Assembly (NCBI GenBank): GCA_020846275.1
Contig: JADLEG010000059.1
Span: 1 to 52,194 of the forward strand
Source of the DNA: Alphaproteobacteria bacterium
GTDB lineage: Bacteria; Pseudomonadota; Alphaproteobacteria; JAEULC01
Length of the DNA stretch: 52,194 nucleotides
Direction of reading: 5' to 3'
This document shows positions 8,297 to 16,052 of the stretch, piece by piece. Numbering within the stretch: the stretch's first letter is position 1; each line of letters begins with the position of its first letter. The notes beneath the pieces are model-generated. The model was given only the letters and a program-made list of their open reading frames with translations, did no database searches and was not told the DNA's origin. Both the position numbers and the translations under genes were made by a program.

Positions 8297-9394
8297 ATGA
8301 ACGACACCGCCGCCGAAAGCCGCCGCCCCGCGGGCGAATTGAAGCGTGGCTGGACCACCGGGGCCTGCGCCACGGCGGCGTCGCGCGCGGCCTACGAGGC
8401 GCTGGTGACCGGGCGCTTTCCCGATCCGGTGACGATCCGCCTGCCCCAGGGCCAGCGCCCCAGCTTCGCGCTGGCGCGCGCCGAGCTTGGCCAGGGCGCG
8501 GCCACGGCCGGCGTGGCCAAGGACGCTGGCGACGATCCTGACGTCACCCATGGGGCTACCGTGCTGGCCATGCTGCGCTGGGGCGCTCCGGGCAACGGCA
8601 TAACATTCCGCGCGGGCGACGGCGTCGGCACGGTCACGCGGCCCGGCCTGCCGCTGGCCGTCGGCGAGCCGGCGATCAATCCCGGCCCGCGCGCGATGAT
8701 GCGCACGGCGATCCAGGATGCGGCGGAGGCGCTGGGCGCGCCCGCGGATGTCGAGGTCACGGTCTCGATCCCCGGCGGCCAGGCCCTGGCCGCGCGCACG
8801 ATGAACGCGCGGCTCGGCATCATCGGCGGGCTTTCGATCCTCGGCACCACGGGCGTGGTGATCCCCTATTCCTGCGCGTCCTGGATCCACGCGATCCATC
8901 GCGGCGTCGATGTCGCGCGCGCGGCGGGCATCGCGCATCTGATCGGCGCGACCGGCTCGACCTCCGAACGCGCGGCGCAGGCGATGTTCGACGCGCCCGA
9001 GCAGGCGCTGATCGACATGGGCGATTTCGTCGGCGGGCTGCTGAAATACCTGCGCAAGCATCCGGTTCCGCGCCTGACGATCGCCGGCGGCTTCGCCAAG
9101 CTCGCCAAGCTGGCGCAGGGGCATCTCGACCTGCATTCCAGCCGGTCGAGCGTCGATCTCGGCGATCTCGCCCTGCGCATCGCGCGGCTCGGCGGCGATG
9201 CGGCGCTGGTCGAGCGGGTGCGCGGCGCGGCCGGCGCCGGCGAGGTGTTGGTGCTGGCGCGTGGGCTCGGGCTGGCCGACGCGATCGCGCGCGGCGCGCG
9301 CGAGGTGGTGCTGGCCGCGCTGGGCGGCGACATCGCCGTCGACGTGCAGGTCTTCGACCGCGACGGGACGTCGATCGGCCATGCCGGGCCATAA
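8297..9394 (+). CDS. cbiD: Cobalt-precorrin-5B (C1)-methyltransferase CbiD
   Basis: Methylates C1 of cobalt-precorrin-5B in the oxygen-independent cobalamin route. The 365-residue product starts at ATG 8297 with the family's N-terminal RGWTTGACATAAS motif. It also contains INPGPRAMM, the GLSILGTTGVV loop, and LHSSRSSVD near the C-terminus. CbiD has no close relation to the tetrapyrrole methylases, so the call is robust. The last 14 nt overlap the cobK start. CbiD's presence (with CbiG and CbiX) argues for early cobalt insertion even though cobN is also present in the cluster. Confidence 0.96.
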   Translation: MNDTAAESRRPAGELKRGWTTGACATAASRAAYEALVTGRFPDPVTIRLPQGQRPSFALARAELGQGAATAGVAKDAGDDPDVTHGATVLAMLRWGAPGNGITFRAGDGVGTVTRPGLPLAVGEPAINPGPRAMMRTAIQDAAEALGAPADVEVTVSIPGGQALAARTMNARLGIIGGLSILGTTGVVIPYSCASWIHAIHRGVDVARAAGIAHLIGATGSTSERAAQAMFDAPEQALIDMGDFVGGLLKYLRKHPVPRLTIAGGFAKLAKLAQGHLDLHSSRSSVDLGDLALRIARLGGDAALVERVRGAAGAGEVLVLARGLGLADAIARGAREVVLAALGGDIAVDVQVFDRDGTSIGHAGP

Positions 9395-10187
9395 GACCCG
9401 CCTGCTGATCCTCGGCGGCACGGGCGAGGCCGTGGCGCTGGCCCGCGCGGCGATCGCGCGTTTCGGCGACCGGCTGGCGGTGATCTCCTCGCTGGCGGGC
9501 GCGACGGCGGATCCGGTCCGGCCGCCCGGCGAGGTCCGCATCGGCGGATTCGGCGGCGCGGCGGGGCTGCGCCGTTTTCTCGCGGAACAGGGCATCGACC
9601 TTGTGCTCGACGCGACGCATCCCTTCGCCGCGACGATGCAGGCCAACGCCGTCGAGGCCGCGGCGCAGGCCGGGGTGCCGCGCTGCCGCCTGCTGCGGCC
9701 GGAATGGCGCCGGCAGCCGGGCGACCGCTGGATCGAGGTCGACGGCCTTGCCCAGGCGGCCGCGGCCTTGGGCGTGCTGGGATCCCGCGTATTCCTCGCG
9801 CTTGGCGGGCGGGACCTGGCGGCATTCGCCGCATTGCCGGGGCACTGGTTCCTGGTGCGCGCCGTATCGCCGCCGCAATCGCCGGTCATCAATGGGCTGT
9901 TCGTCCAGGCGCGCGGCCCCTTCGCGCTTGCCGACGAGCGCCGCCTGCTCGAAGAGCACCGGATCGACGCCGTGGTCTGCCGGCAGAGCGGCGGCGCGGG
10001 CGCCGGCGCCAAGATCGATGCGGCGCGCGCGCTTGGCCTGCCGGTGGTGATGATCCGCCGCCCGCCCGCGCCGCCGCCGCCCGTGGTCGCCAGCGTCGAG
10101 GCGGCGTTGGAGTGGATCGCCGCCCGGCTGCCGGCGTGGGGCGACATCGAAGCGCTTGCGCCGACCGGCCCGGCTGACGCAGGCTAG
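9381..10187 (+). CDS. cobK: (Cobalt-)precorrin-6A reductase
   Basis: NAD(P)H-dependent reduction of (cobalt-)precorrin-6A to 6B. The 268-residue protein begins at ATG 9381, inside the end of cbiD (14-nt overlap), with LLILGGTGEAVALA as the nucleotide-binding loop, DATHPFAATMQANA in the middle and VCRQSGGAGAGAKIDAAR near the end, all typical CobK/CbiJ motifs. It is co-transcribed with cbiD. Whether the substrate carries cobalt (CbiJ) or not (CobK) cannot be decided from sequence, though the cbiD linkage favours the cobalt form. Confidence 0.93.
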   Translation: MPGHKTRLLILGGTGEAVALARAAIARFGDRLAVISSLAGATADPVRPPGEVRIGGFGGAAGLRRFLAEQGIDLVLDATHPFAATMQANAVEAAAQAGVPRCRLLRPEWRRQPGDRWIEVDGLAQAAAALGVLGSRVFLALGGRDLAAFAALPGHWFLVRAVSPPQSPVINGLFVQARGPFALADERRLLEEHRIDAVVCRQSGGAGAGAKIDAARALGLPVVMIRRPPAPPPPVVASVEAALEWIAARLPAWGDIEALAPTGPADAG

Positions 10188-10213
10188 GGCAAGATTTGCG
10201 AGGACATGTCCGC

Positions 10214-10783
10214 ATGAAAAATTCCCTGCCGCTGCTCGTGCGTGCGCTGGCCCTCGCGGTCGCGCTGTCGATCGGAGCGGGCGAGGCGCGCGCGCAGCTC
10301 TCGCTGCCCGACACCGAGTTCCTCGAGGACATCAAGAACGGCCGCAAGGAAAAAGTGGCCAGCTCGATCGTACGCGGGCAGAGCCCGAACACCTCGAACT
10401 CGCAGAGCCAGACGGCGCTGATGTTCGCCGCGCTGGGCGGGCATCTCGACATCATCGACCTGCTGGTCAAGAACAAGGGCAATCTGCGGCTGAAGGACCG
10501 CGAGGGGCGCACGGCCCTGTTCTGGGCGGCGGGCAACAACCAGGCCGACGCGGCCGAAATGCTCATCAAGCTCGGCGCGCCGGTCAACGACATCGACCGC
10601 CAGGGCACCAGCGCGCTGATGATCGCCGCGCGGCGCGGCTACGAGGAGGTGGTGCGCGTGCTGCTGGCGGCGAAGGCCGACGTCAACCTGACCGACCATA
10701 CCGGTCGCACCGCGCTGATGTGGTCGACCGAGACGCGCAATGCGCACATCCCGCAGTTGCTGAAGCAGGCCGGCGCCCGGTAA
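10214..10783 (+). CDS. Exported ankyrin-repeat protein
   Basis: A 189-residue protein with a Sec signal peptide (MKNSLPLLVRALALAVALS..., probable cleavage after GEARA) followed by about four ankyrin repeats with recognisable TALMFAALGGHLDIIDLLV, RTALFWAAGNNQADAAEMLI and SALMIAARRGYEEVVRVLL units. Ankyrin repeats mediate protein-protein contacts; location is expected to be periplasmic. It begins 26 nt after cobK on the same strand and could be a passenger of the cbiD-cobK unit, ending just before a palindromic repeat pair. No partner is identifiable; there is no known role in cobalamin synthesis. Confidence 0.85.
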   Translation: MKNSLPLLVRALALAVALSIGAGEARAQLSLPDTEFLEDIKNGRKEKVASSIVRGQSPNTSNSQSQTALMFAALGGHLDIIDLLVKNKGNLRLKDREGRTALFWAAGNNQADAAEMLIKLGAPVNDIDRQGTSALMIAARRGYEEVVRVLLAAKADVNLTDHTGRTALMWSTETRNAHIPQLLKQAGAR

Positions 10784-10785
10784 AG

Positions 10786-10855
10786 GCTCATCCTTCGACA
10801 GGCTCAGGATGAGGGGGGCTTTCTGGCTCCTCGTCCCGAGCTTGTCGAAGGACGA
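10786..10855. repeat. Paired inverted REP-like palindromes
   Basis: Two imperfect 27-nt palindromes in opposite orientation: CTCATCC...GGATGAG (10787-10813) with TTCGACAGGCTCA inside, and CTCGTCC...GGACGAG (10829-10855), whose reverse complement closely matches the first. A related pair occurs at 20435-20509. They sit between two convergent genes and the second overlaps the 3' end of cobM. Elements with the core TTCGACA(R)GCTC are, from memory, widespread dispersed repeats in G+C-rich alphaproteobacteria. Confidence 0.85.
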
Positions 10856-11631
10856 GATCGCCTTGCCGTTTTGGACTTCGGCCGCAGCACATGGCTGTGC
10901 TCGGCGGCATAGAGTCGGCTGTCGGCGAAGCTCTCGTCCGCCAGCGCCCGGCCGACCAGGATAAGGGCCGTGCGGGTGATGCCGCTCTCCTTCACCGCCG
11001 CGCGGATCGTTGCCAGCGTGCCGCGCAGGATCGTCTCGTCCGGCCAGCTCACGCGCGCCGCCACCACCACCGGGCAGTCCGCGCCGTAGCGCGGGGTCAG
11101 CGCGCGCACGACGCCGGCGATGTTGTTGATCGACAGGTGGATCGCCAGGGTGGCGCCGCTCCGCGCCAGCGTCTCGAGGTCCTCGCCCCGGGGCATCGGC
11201 GAGGCGCGCACGGCCGTCCGCGTCAGCACGATGGTCTGGCTGACGCCGGGCAAGGTGAGCTCGCGCTTGAGCGCCGCGGCCGCGGCGGCATAGGCGGATA
11301 CCCCCGGCGTCACGTCATAGGCGATGCCCAGCGCGTCCAGCCGCCGCATCTGCTCACCGATCGCGCCATAGAGCGACGGGTCGCCGGAATGCACGCGCGC
11401 GACCTCCTTGCCCGTGGCGACCGCCCGCTGCATTTCGGCGATGATCTGGTCGAGATGCATCGGCGCGGTGTCGATCACCCGCGCGCCCTTCGGCGCCGCC
11501 TCGACCACGGCGCGCGGCACCAGCGACCCGGCATAGAGCACGACGGGGCAGCGGCGGATCAGCGCCAGGCCGCGCACCGTGATCAGGTCGGGCGCGCCGG
11601 GCCCGGCGCCGATGAAGTGCACCGTGCTCAT
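10804..11631 (-). CDS. cobM: Precorrin-4 C11-methyltransferase (CobM/CbiF)
   Basis: SAM-dependent methylation at C11 of (cobalt-)precorrin-4. The 275-residue protein starts at ATG 11631, overlapping the cbiG-cobJ stop as ATGA. Motifs: HFIGAGPGAPDLITVRG at the N-terminus, VRVHSGDPSLYGAIGEQ-type loop (here ARVHSGDPSLYGAI), VTPGVSAYAAAAA, and LTRTAVRASPMP. The usual domain ends near DSRLYAAEHSHVLRP; the last roughly 20 residues (Ser/Arg/Pro-rich, ending KPPSS) are encoded by the REP-like palindromes at 10786-10855, which supply the stop codon region. It is the last gene of the cbiX-cobH-cobL-cobI-cbiG/J-cobM unit. Confidence 0.95.
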   Translation of the reverse strand: MSTVHFIGAGPGAPDLITVRGLALIRRCPVVLYAGSLVPRAVVEAAPKGARVIDTAPMHLDQIIAEMQRAVATGKEVARVHSGDPSLYGAIGEQMRRLDALGIAYDVTPGVSAYAAAAAALKRELTLPGVSQTIVLTRTAVRASPMPRGEDLETLARSGATLAIHLSINNIAGVVRALTPRYGADCPVVVAARVSWPDETILRGTLATIRAAVKESGITRTALILVGRALADESFADSRLYAAEHSHVLRPKSKTARRSRPSTSSGRGARKPPSS

Positions 11632-13481
11632 GCGCGCCTCTTGCGCGCGTAGCCGCGCGGCGTGAAGACCCAGCGCTTCCCGCCGATCCTGGCCAACCGC
11701 GTCGCCGAGGACCCGATCATCACCAGGGTCAGCATGTCGACCGTTGCCGGATCGAACTCGCCCAGCGTGGTCGTCTCGACACGCTCGCCTGGCCGGTCCA
11801 GGTTCCGCGCGACGATCACCGGCGTGTCCGTTGGCCGCGCCTTCAAGAGGATGTTGCGCGCGCGCACGAGCTGGGATCGCCGCCGGCCCGAGGCGGGATT
11901 GAACAGCGCGATCACGAAATCGCCGGCGGCGGCGGCCTTCAGCCGGCGCTCGATCGCCGTCCACGGCGTCAGCAGATCGGACAGCGAGATGGCGCAGAAA
12001 TCATGGCCCAGCGGCGCGCCGGTGCGGGCGGCCGCGGTCTGCAAAGCCGACACGCCGGGCAGCACCTCGATCGCCACGCGGTTCCAGTCCGCGCGGCCGG
12101 CGCCCGCGACCAGCTCGAACACCAGCGTCGCCAGCGCATAGATTCCGGCATCGCCCGAGGAAACCAGCGCCACGCGGTCGCCCTTTGCGGCGAGGTCGAG
12201 CGCCAGGCGCACGCGATCTTCTTCGGCGCCCAAGGCGCCGCGATGCAGGGTCTTGCCGGCGACGAGATCGCCCAGCAGGTCGAGATAGAGCCCGTAGCCG
12301 ACGACATGATCAGCCGCTCGCAATGCGGCCGACACTGCCGGCGTGCGCGTCACGGCATTGCCCGGCCCGATCCCCACGACGCTCAACCGGCCTTGCGCGC
12401 GGCCGATGCGCTGCGCGTCGAGCGCAATGGGCGAAAGCGCTAGGGCACAGGTGGCGCGACGCGACTTGCGCTTGGGCACGATCAGCCTGCCCTTGCGGCC
12501 GACCGCCGAAAGCGCCGCGCCCTCGGCCACGCCATGGCATCCGGTCTCGCGGAACACCAGGTCGGAAGGGTTGGCCAGGCGCGGCCTTTCGCGCTCCAGC
12601 ACCGCGGCCGGGAAGAACCGCGCCGGCACGCGAAGCTTCGCCGCCAGCGCATGCACGGCCGGCTCGTCCGCCTTGAGGTCGATCGAGCAGACCGCCGCCA
12701 CCGCCTCTGCCGCAAGCCCGTTCGCCGCCAGGCTGCGCATGACCAGCGTCTCAAGCTCGGCCGGCGACGTGTCGCGCTCGCAGCCCACGCCCAGCGCCAG
12801 CACCGGCGGATGCAGCGCGAGGGTCCGGCGCGTTGCGACCCGCTTGTAGGCGATGGCGATCGTCCGGCGCGCGCGTCGCGCAAATCGGGCGCCACCCTGC
12901 GTCAGCCATTCGCCGAGCGACGCGTCGAGCCCGGCCTCGATCGCCAGCGCAACCGGCTCGCCGCCACGCTCGCCCGCCAGCAGCGCGGCGGTGATCGGCT
13001 TCACCGCGGCAGGGTTGGCGACGCGCCATCCCGGCGGCGGGTCGTCGAGCGCGAAGCCCAGGCGCCGGTCCCCGGCCGTGGTGATAGCGGCGTGTCCGCG
13101 CGTCAACGCGGCCACGGCGCGCGCCAGGGCATTGGCGCCGTGATGCCCGCCCAGCAGCGGCACGGCGACCGCGCCGTCCTCGCTGACCGCGACCACCGGC
13201 GGCTCGTCTCTCTTGTCGCCGAGCAGCGGCGCCAGCGCGCGAATCAGGATGCCCGATGCGCAGATGCCCAGGATCGGCGTGCCCGCGCGGAACAGCCGGC
13301 GCAGATGCGCCATCGTGTCGCCGAAGCTCTCGTCGACCAGCCGCGGGCCGATCCGCTTCGACAGGCCGTGCACCGCCGCGCCGGGCAAGCGGCGCTTCAG
13401 CCGCCGCGCGAGGCCGAGCGCGCCGGGGCCCAGCGCGACGATCGCGGCGCCGGATGGCGGCTTGTTCAGGGATTGCGCCAC
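11628..13481 (-). CDS. CbiG-CobJ fusion: cobalt-precorrin-5A hydrolase / precorrin-3B C17-methyltransferase
   Basis: A two-domain protein of 617 residues. Residues 1 to about 345 are CbiG-like (KRIGPRLVDESFGDTMAHL, GICASGILIRALAPLL, VSEDGAVAVPLLGGHHGAN, then a C-terminal CbiG region with GVGCERDTSP); CbiG opens the ring delta-lactone and releases the C20 fragment as acetaldehyde. Residues about 365-617 are CobJ/CbiH (SVVGIGPGNAVTRTP, VSSGDAGIYALA, EVLPGVSALQTAAARTGAP), the ring-contracting C17 methylase. Both act consecutively, so fusion is functionally sensible and known elsewhere. The start is GTG 13481, 16 nt inside cobI. No CobG-type monooxygenase domain is present, consistent with the oxygen-independent route. 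Confidence 0.93.
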   Translation of the reverse strand: MAQSLNKPPSGAAIVALGPGALGLARRLKRRLPGAAVHGLSKRIGPRLVDESFGDTMAHLRRLFRAGTPILGICASGILIRALAPLLGDKRDEPPVVAVSEDGAVAVPLLGGHHGANALARAVAALTRGHAAITTAGDRRLGFALDDPPPGWRVANPAAVKPITAALLAGERGGEPVALAIEAGLDASLGEWLTQGGARFARRARRTIAIAYKRVATRRTLALHPPVLALGVGCERDTSPAELETLVMRSLAANGLAAEAVAAVCSIDLKADEPAVHALAAKLRVPARFFPAAVLERERPRLANPSDLVFRETGCHGVAEGAALSAVGRKGRLIVPKRKSRRATCALALSPIALDAQRIGRAQGRLSVVGIGPGNAVTRTPAVSAALRAADHVVGYGLYLDLLGDLVAGKTLHRGALGAEEDRVRLALDLAAKGDRVALVSSGDAGIYALATLVFELVAGAGRADWNRVAIEVLPGVSALQTAAARTGAPLGHDFCAISLSDLLTPWTAIERRLKAAAAGDFVIALFNPASGRRRSQLVRARNILLKARPTDTPVIVARNLDRPGERVETTTLGEFDPATVDMLTLVMIGSSATRLARIGGKRWVFTPRGYARKRRA

Positions 13482-14173
13482 GCATCGCCCCGGCGGTGGA
13501 CCAGCACCATGGCGAAGTACGGCACGTCGTCGTCGTTGAGATCGGCGATCGGCACGATGCGCTGGCTTGCCATGCTGGCGTGCTCGACATAGCGGGCCTG
13601 CTGGGTCAGGCCCAGCCGGTCGAGCACGCGGCGCAGCTTGGCGAAGTGTCGGCCCAGCTTCATGATCGCCGCCGCATCGCTCTGCGCCAGCCGTGCCTCG
13701 AGCGCCGCTTCCGGCAGGGACGCGGGCAGCACGGTCAGCACGTCGTCGCGCGCGACCAGCGGCGCGCCCAGCGCGGCGGCGCAGGCCATCAGCGACGAGA
13801 CGCCCGGCACCACCTCGACGCGCCAGTCGCGCGCCAGGCGGCCGAACAGGTACATGAACGAGCCGTAGAAGAAGGGATCGCCCTGGCACAGCACGGCAAC
13901 GTCCCGCCCGGCCCGCAAGTGCGCGGCGATCTCGTCGGCCGCCCGGTCATAGACCGCCTGGGCGGGGAAGCGCGCGACCTCCAGCGGCATGCGGATCGCA
14001 ATCTCGACCTGGCCGCCGGGCAGATGCGCGGCGACGATCGAGCGCGCCAGGCTGTCGCCCTGCTCGGGCGCGGGATAGGCGATCACCGGCGCCGCGCGCA
14101 GGAGGCGCAGCGCCTTGAGCGTCAGCAGCTCGGGATCGCCCGGCCCGACGCCGATTCCGAAAACGGTAGCCAT
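13466..14173 (-). CDS. cobI: (Cobalt-)precorrin-2 C20-methyltransferase (CobI/CbiL)
   Basis: SAM-dependent C20 methylation of (cobalt-)precorrin-2. 235 residues, start ATG 14173. Family motifs: FGIGVGPGDPELLTLKALRLL at the N-terminus, VAVLCQGDPFFYGSFMYLF (the GDP loop) and VEVVPGVSSLMACAAALGAPL. Length matches CobI/CbiL. It lies 35 nt downstream of cobL and overlaps the following cbiG-cobJ gene by 16 nt. The intergenic gap to cobL holds two small hairpins. Confidence 0.95.
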   Translation of the reverse strand: MATVFGIGVGPGDPELLTLKALRLLRAAPVIAYPAPEQGDSLARSIVAAHLPGGQVEIAIRMPLEVARFPAQAVYDRAADEIAAHLRAGRDVAVLCQGDPFFYGSFMYLFGRLARDWRVEVVPGVSSLMACAAALGAPLVARDDVLTVLPASLPEAALEARLAQSDAAAIMKLGRHFAKLRRVLDRLGLTQQARYVEHASMASQRIVPIADLNDDDVPYFAMVLVHRRGDAWRNP

Positions 14174-14184
14174 CAGCCTTCAGC

Positions 14185-14221
14185 TTTCGGCAATCAGCCG
14201 AAAAGGGATCATGATGATCCC
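14185..14221 (-). other. Two intercistronic hairpins between cobL and cobI
   Basis: TTTCGGC (14185-14191) pairs with GCCGAAA (14197-14203) around a 5-nt loop, and GGGATC (14205-14210) pairs with GATCCC (14216-14221), the latter overlapping the cobL stop codon. There is no U-tract on the minus strand, so these look like an mRNA-processing or attenuating structure, not a terminator. Confidence 0.4.
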
Positions 14222-15423
14222 TTCCTCATCGCCAATTGCGTGACTGGCATGAGCGGCCGCCAGCCGAGCAGGCCGCCCACGGGCTCCGCGCGGCTCACGG
14301 CGATGCGGGTCAGCGTGCCGCCATGCCGGCCATGCAGCCGCGCCAGCGTGGCCTCACCTTCGACCGTCACGACGTTGGCGACCAGGCGGCCGCCCGGCGC
14401 CAGGCGCGCCCAGCATTGCTCGGCCAGGCCTTTCTCGCCGATGCCGCCGCCGATGAACACGGCGTCGGGCCGCGGCAGGTCCTGGAGCGCCGCCGGCGCC
14501 GCGCCCTGGACCACGCGCAGGCGCGGCACGCCCAGGAAGGCGGCGTTGCGTTCGATGAACGCGCAGCGGCCGGCGTCGCGCTCCACGGCGAAGGACATCG
14601 CGTTGGGCGCCGCGCGCATCCACTCGATCGCGACCGATCCGCAGCCCGCGCCGACATCCCACAGCACCTGTCCGGGCTGCGGCATCAACTGGGCGATGGT
14701 GGCGGCGCGCACCTCGCGCTTGGTGATCTGGCCGTCATGCTGGAACAGATCGTCGGCCAGGCCCGCCGTGCGCGGCGTCGCCACGGCATCGGCGTCCGCA
14801 ATGCAGGTGACGGCGATGGTGTTGAGATCGGCCGCGCGGGCCGCGTTCCAGGATTTCGCCGTGGCGTCGATGCGCCGTTCCGCCGGGCCGCCCAGATGCT
14901 CCAGCACGGTGATAGGGCTGTCGCCATAGCCGCGCGCCGCCAGCAGCGATGCGACCTGCCGGGGCGTGTCGCCATCCTCCGACAAGATCAGCACGCGCCA
15001 GCCCGGCGCGAGGTTCGCGTGCAGGTGCTCGATGCGCCGCCCGTGCAAGGTGATCGTCGATGCGTCGGCCAGCGACCAGCCCAGCCGCGCGGCGGCCAGG
15101 CTGAACGCGCCGGGCACCGGCAGGATCGCCATCTCCTCGGCGCAGAAGTGCCTGGCCAGGGTGACGCCGACGCCAAACCACATCGGGTCGCCGCTCGCCA
15201 GCACGACCACGCGCTTGCCGCGTCGCCCCGCGATGTCGGCCATCGTGTCCTTCAGCGGTGTGCGCCAGGTCAGGCGCTCGACGCCCGCCGTCGGCACCAG
15301 GGCCAGGTGGCGCTCGCCGCCGATCAGCACCTCGGCGGCGTCGATCGCCGCGCGCGCCCGCGGCGCCAGGCCCTTCAGGCCTTCTTCGCCCAGGCCTACG
15401 ACGGTGATCCAGGGCTCGGTCAT
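14209..15423 (-). CDS. cobL: Precorrin-6B C5,C15-methyltransferase/decarboxylase (CbiE-CbiT)
   Basis: Bifunctional enzyme of 404 residues that methylates C5 and C15 and decarboxylates the C12 acetate. The N-terminal CbiE half (residues 1 to about 200) has ITVVGLGEEGLKGL and VVLASGDPMWFGVG; the C-terminal CbiT half (about 210-404) is a Rossmann methyltransferase with LTKREVRA-type entry (here ITKREVRAATIAQL) and SAM-binding WDVGAGCGSVAIEW. The start ATG 15423 overlaps the cobH stop (ATGA). Upstream, the same frame stays open but has no homology. Confidence 0.95.
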   Translation of the reverse strand: MTEPWITVVGLGEEGLKGLAPRARAAIDAAEVLIGGERHLALVPTAGVERLTWRTPLKDTMADIAGRRGKRVVVLASGDPMWFGVGVTLARHFCAEEMAILPVPGAFSLAAARLGWSLADASTITLHGRRIEHLHANLAPGWRVLILSEDGDTPRQVASLLAARGYGDSPITVLEHLGGPAERRIDATAKSWNAARAADLNTIAVTCIADADAVATPRTAGLADDLFQHDGQITKREVRAATIAQLMPQPGQVLWDVGAGCGSVAIEWMRAAPNAMSFAVERDAGRCAFIERNAAFLGVPRLRVVQGAAPAALQDLPRPDAVFIGGGIGEKGLAEQCWARLAPGGRLVANVVTVEGEATLARLHGRHGGTLTRIAVSRAEPVGGLLGWRPLMPVTQLAMRKGSS

Positions 15424-16052
15424 TGCGCCAGGGCGTCGGGCTGGGCCAGCGCGTTGACGGCGGCGGCGGCCATGGCGCTGCCGCCGCGCCGGCCCTTCAG
15501 CGCGATATAGGGCACGGCGCCCTGGGCCGCGAGCGCCTCCTTGGATTCGGCGGCGCCGACGAAGCCGACGGAGAATCCCAGGATCACCGCCGGGCTGGGC
15601 CAGCCTTGCTCCAGCCGCTCCAGCAGGTGGAACAGCGCGGTCGGCGCATTGCCGATCGCGACCACGGCGCTGTCGATCGTGTCCCGCCAGCCTTCGATCG
15701 CCGCCGCCGATCGCGTCGTGCCAAGGCGCCTGGCGGCCTCGCGCGTCGTATCGTCGTTGAGGGTGCAGATCACTGCATTGCCGCTCGGCAACCGCGCGCG
15801 GTCGATGCCGTGCGCCACCATCTCGACATCGGTCAGGATCGGCGCCCCGGCCAAGAGGGCGGCCACCCCGCGCGACGCGGCGTAGGGCGACGCCATCAGG
15901 TCCGCGACGATCTCGGGCATGCCGCAGGCATGGACCAGCCGCAGGGCGAGGGGCTGCAGGTCGGCGGGCAGGGAGTCGAGATCCGCCTCGCGCCGGATCG
16001 CCGCGATGGAGCGGCGATAGATCTCGGCCGCGTCGCGGACATAGTCGATCAT
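15420..16052 (-). CDS. cobH: Precorrin-8X methylmutase (CobH/CbiC)
   Basis: Moves the methyl group from C11 to C12 to form (hydrogeno)cobyrinic acid. 210 residues, start ATG 16052 overlapping the cbiX stop (ATGA). Motifs include RLVHACGMPE with the catalytic His near residue 41, DVEMVAHGI, NAPTALFHLLE and GFSVGFVGAAESKEAL near the C-terminus; all are standard for CbiC/CobH. It is flanked by cbiX and cobL in one minus-strand operon. Confidence 0.96.
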   Translation of the reverse strand: MIDYVRDAAEIYRRSIAAIRREADLDSLPADLQPLALRLVHACGMPEIVADLMASPYAASRGVAALLAGAPILTDVEMVAHGIDRARLPSGNAVICTLNDDTTREAARRLGTTRSAAAIEGWRDTIDSAVVAIGNAPTALFHLLERLEQGWPSPAVILGFSVGFVGAAESKEALAAQGAVPYIALKGRRGGSAMAAAAVNALAQPDALAQ

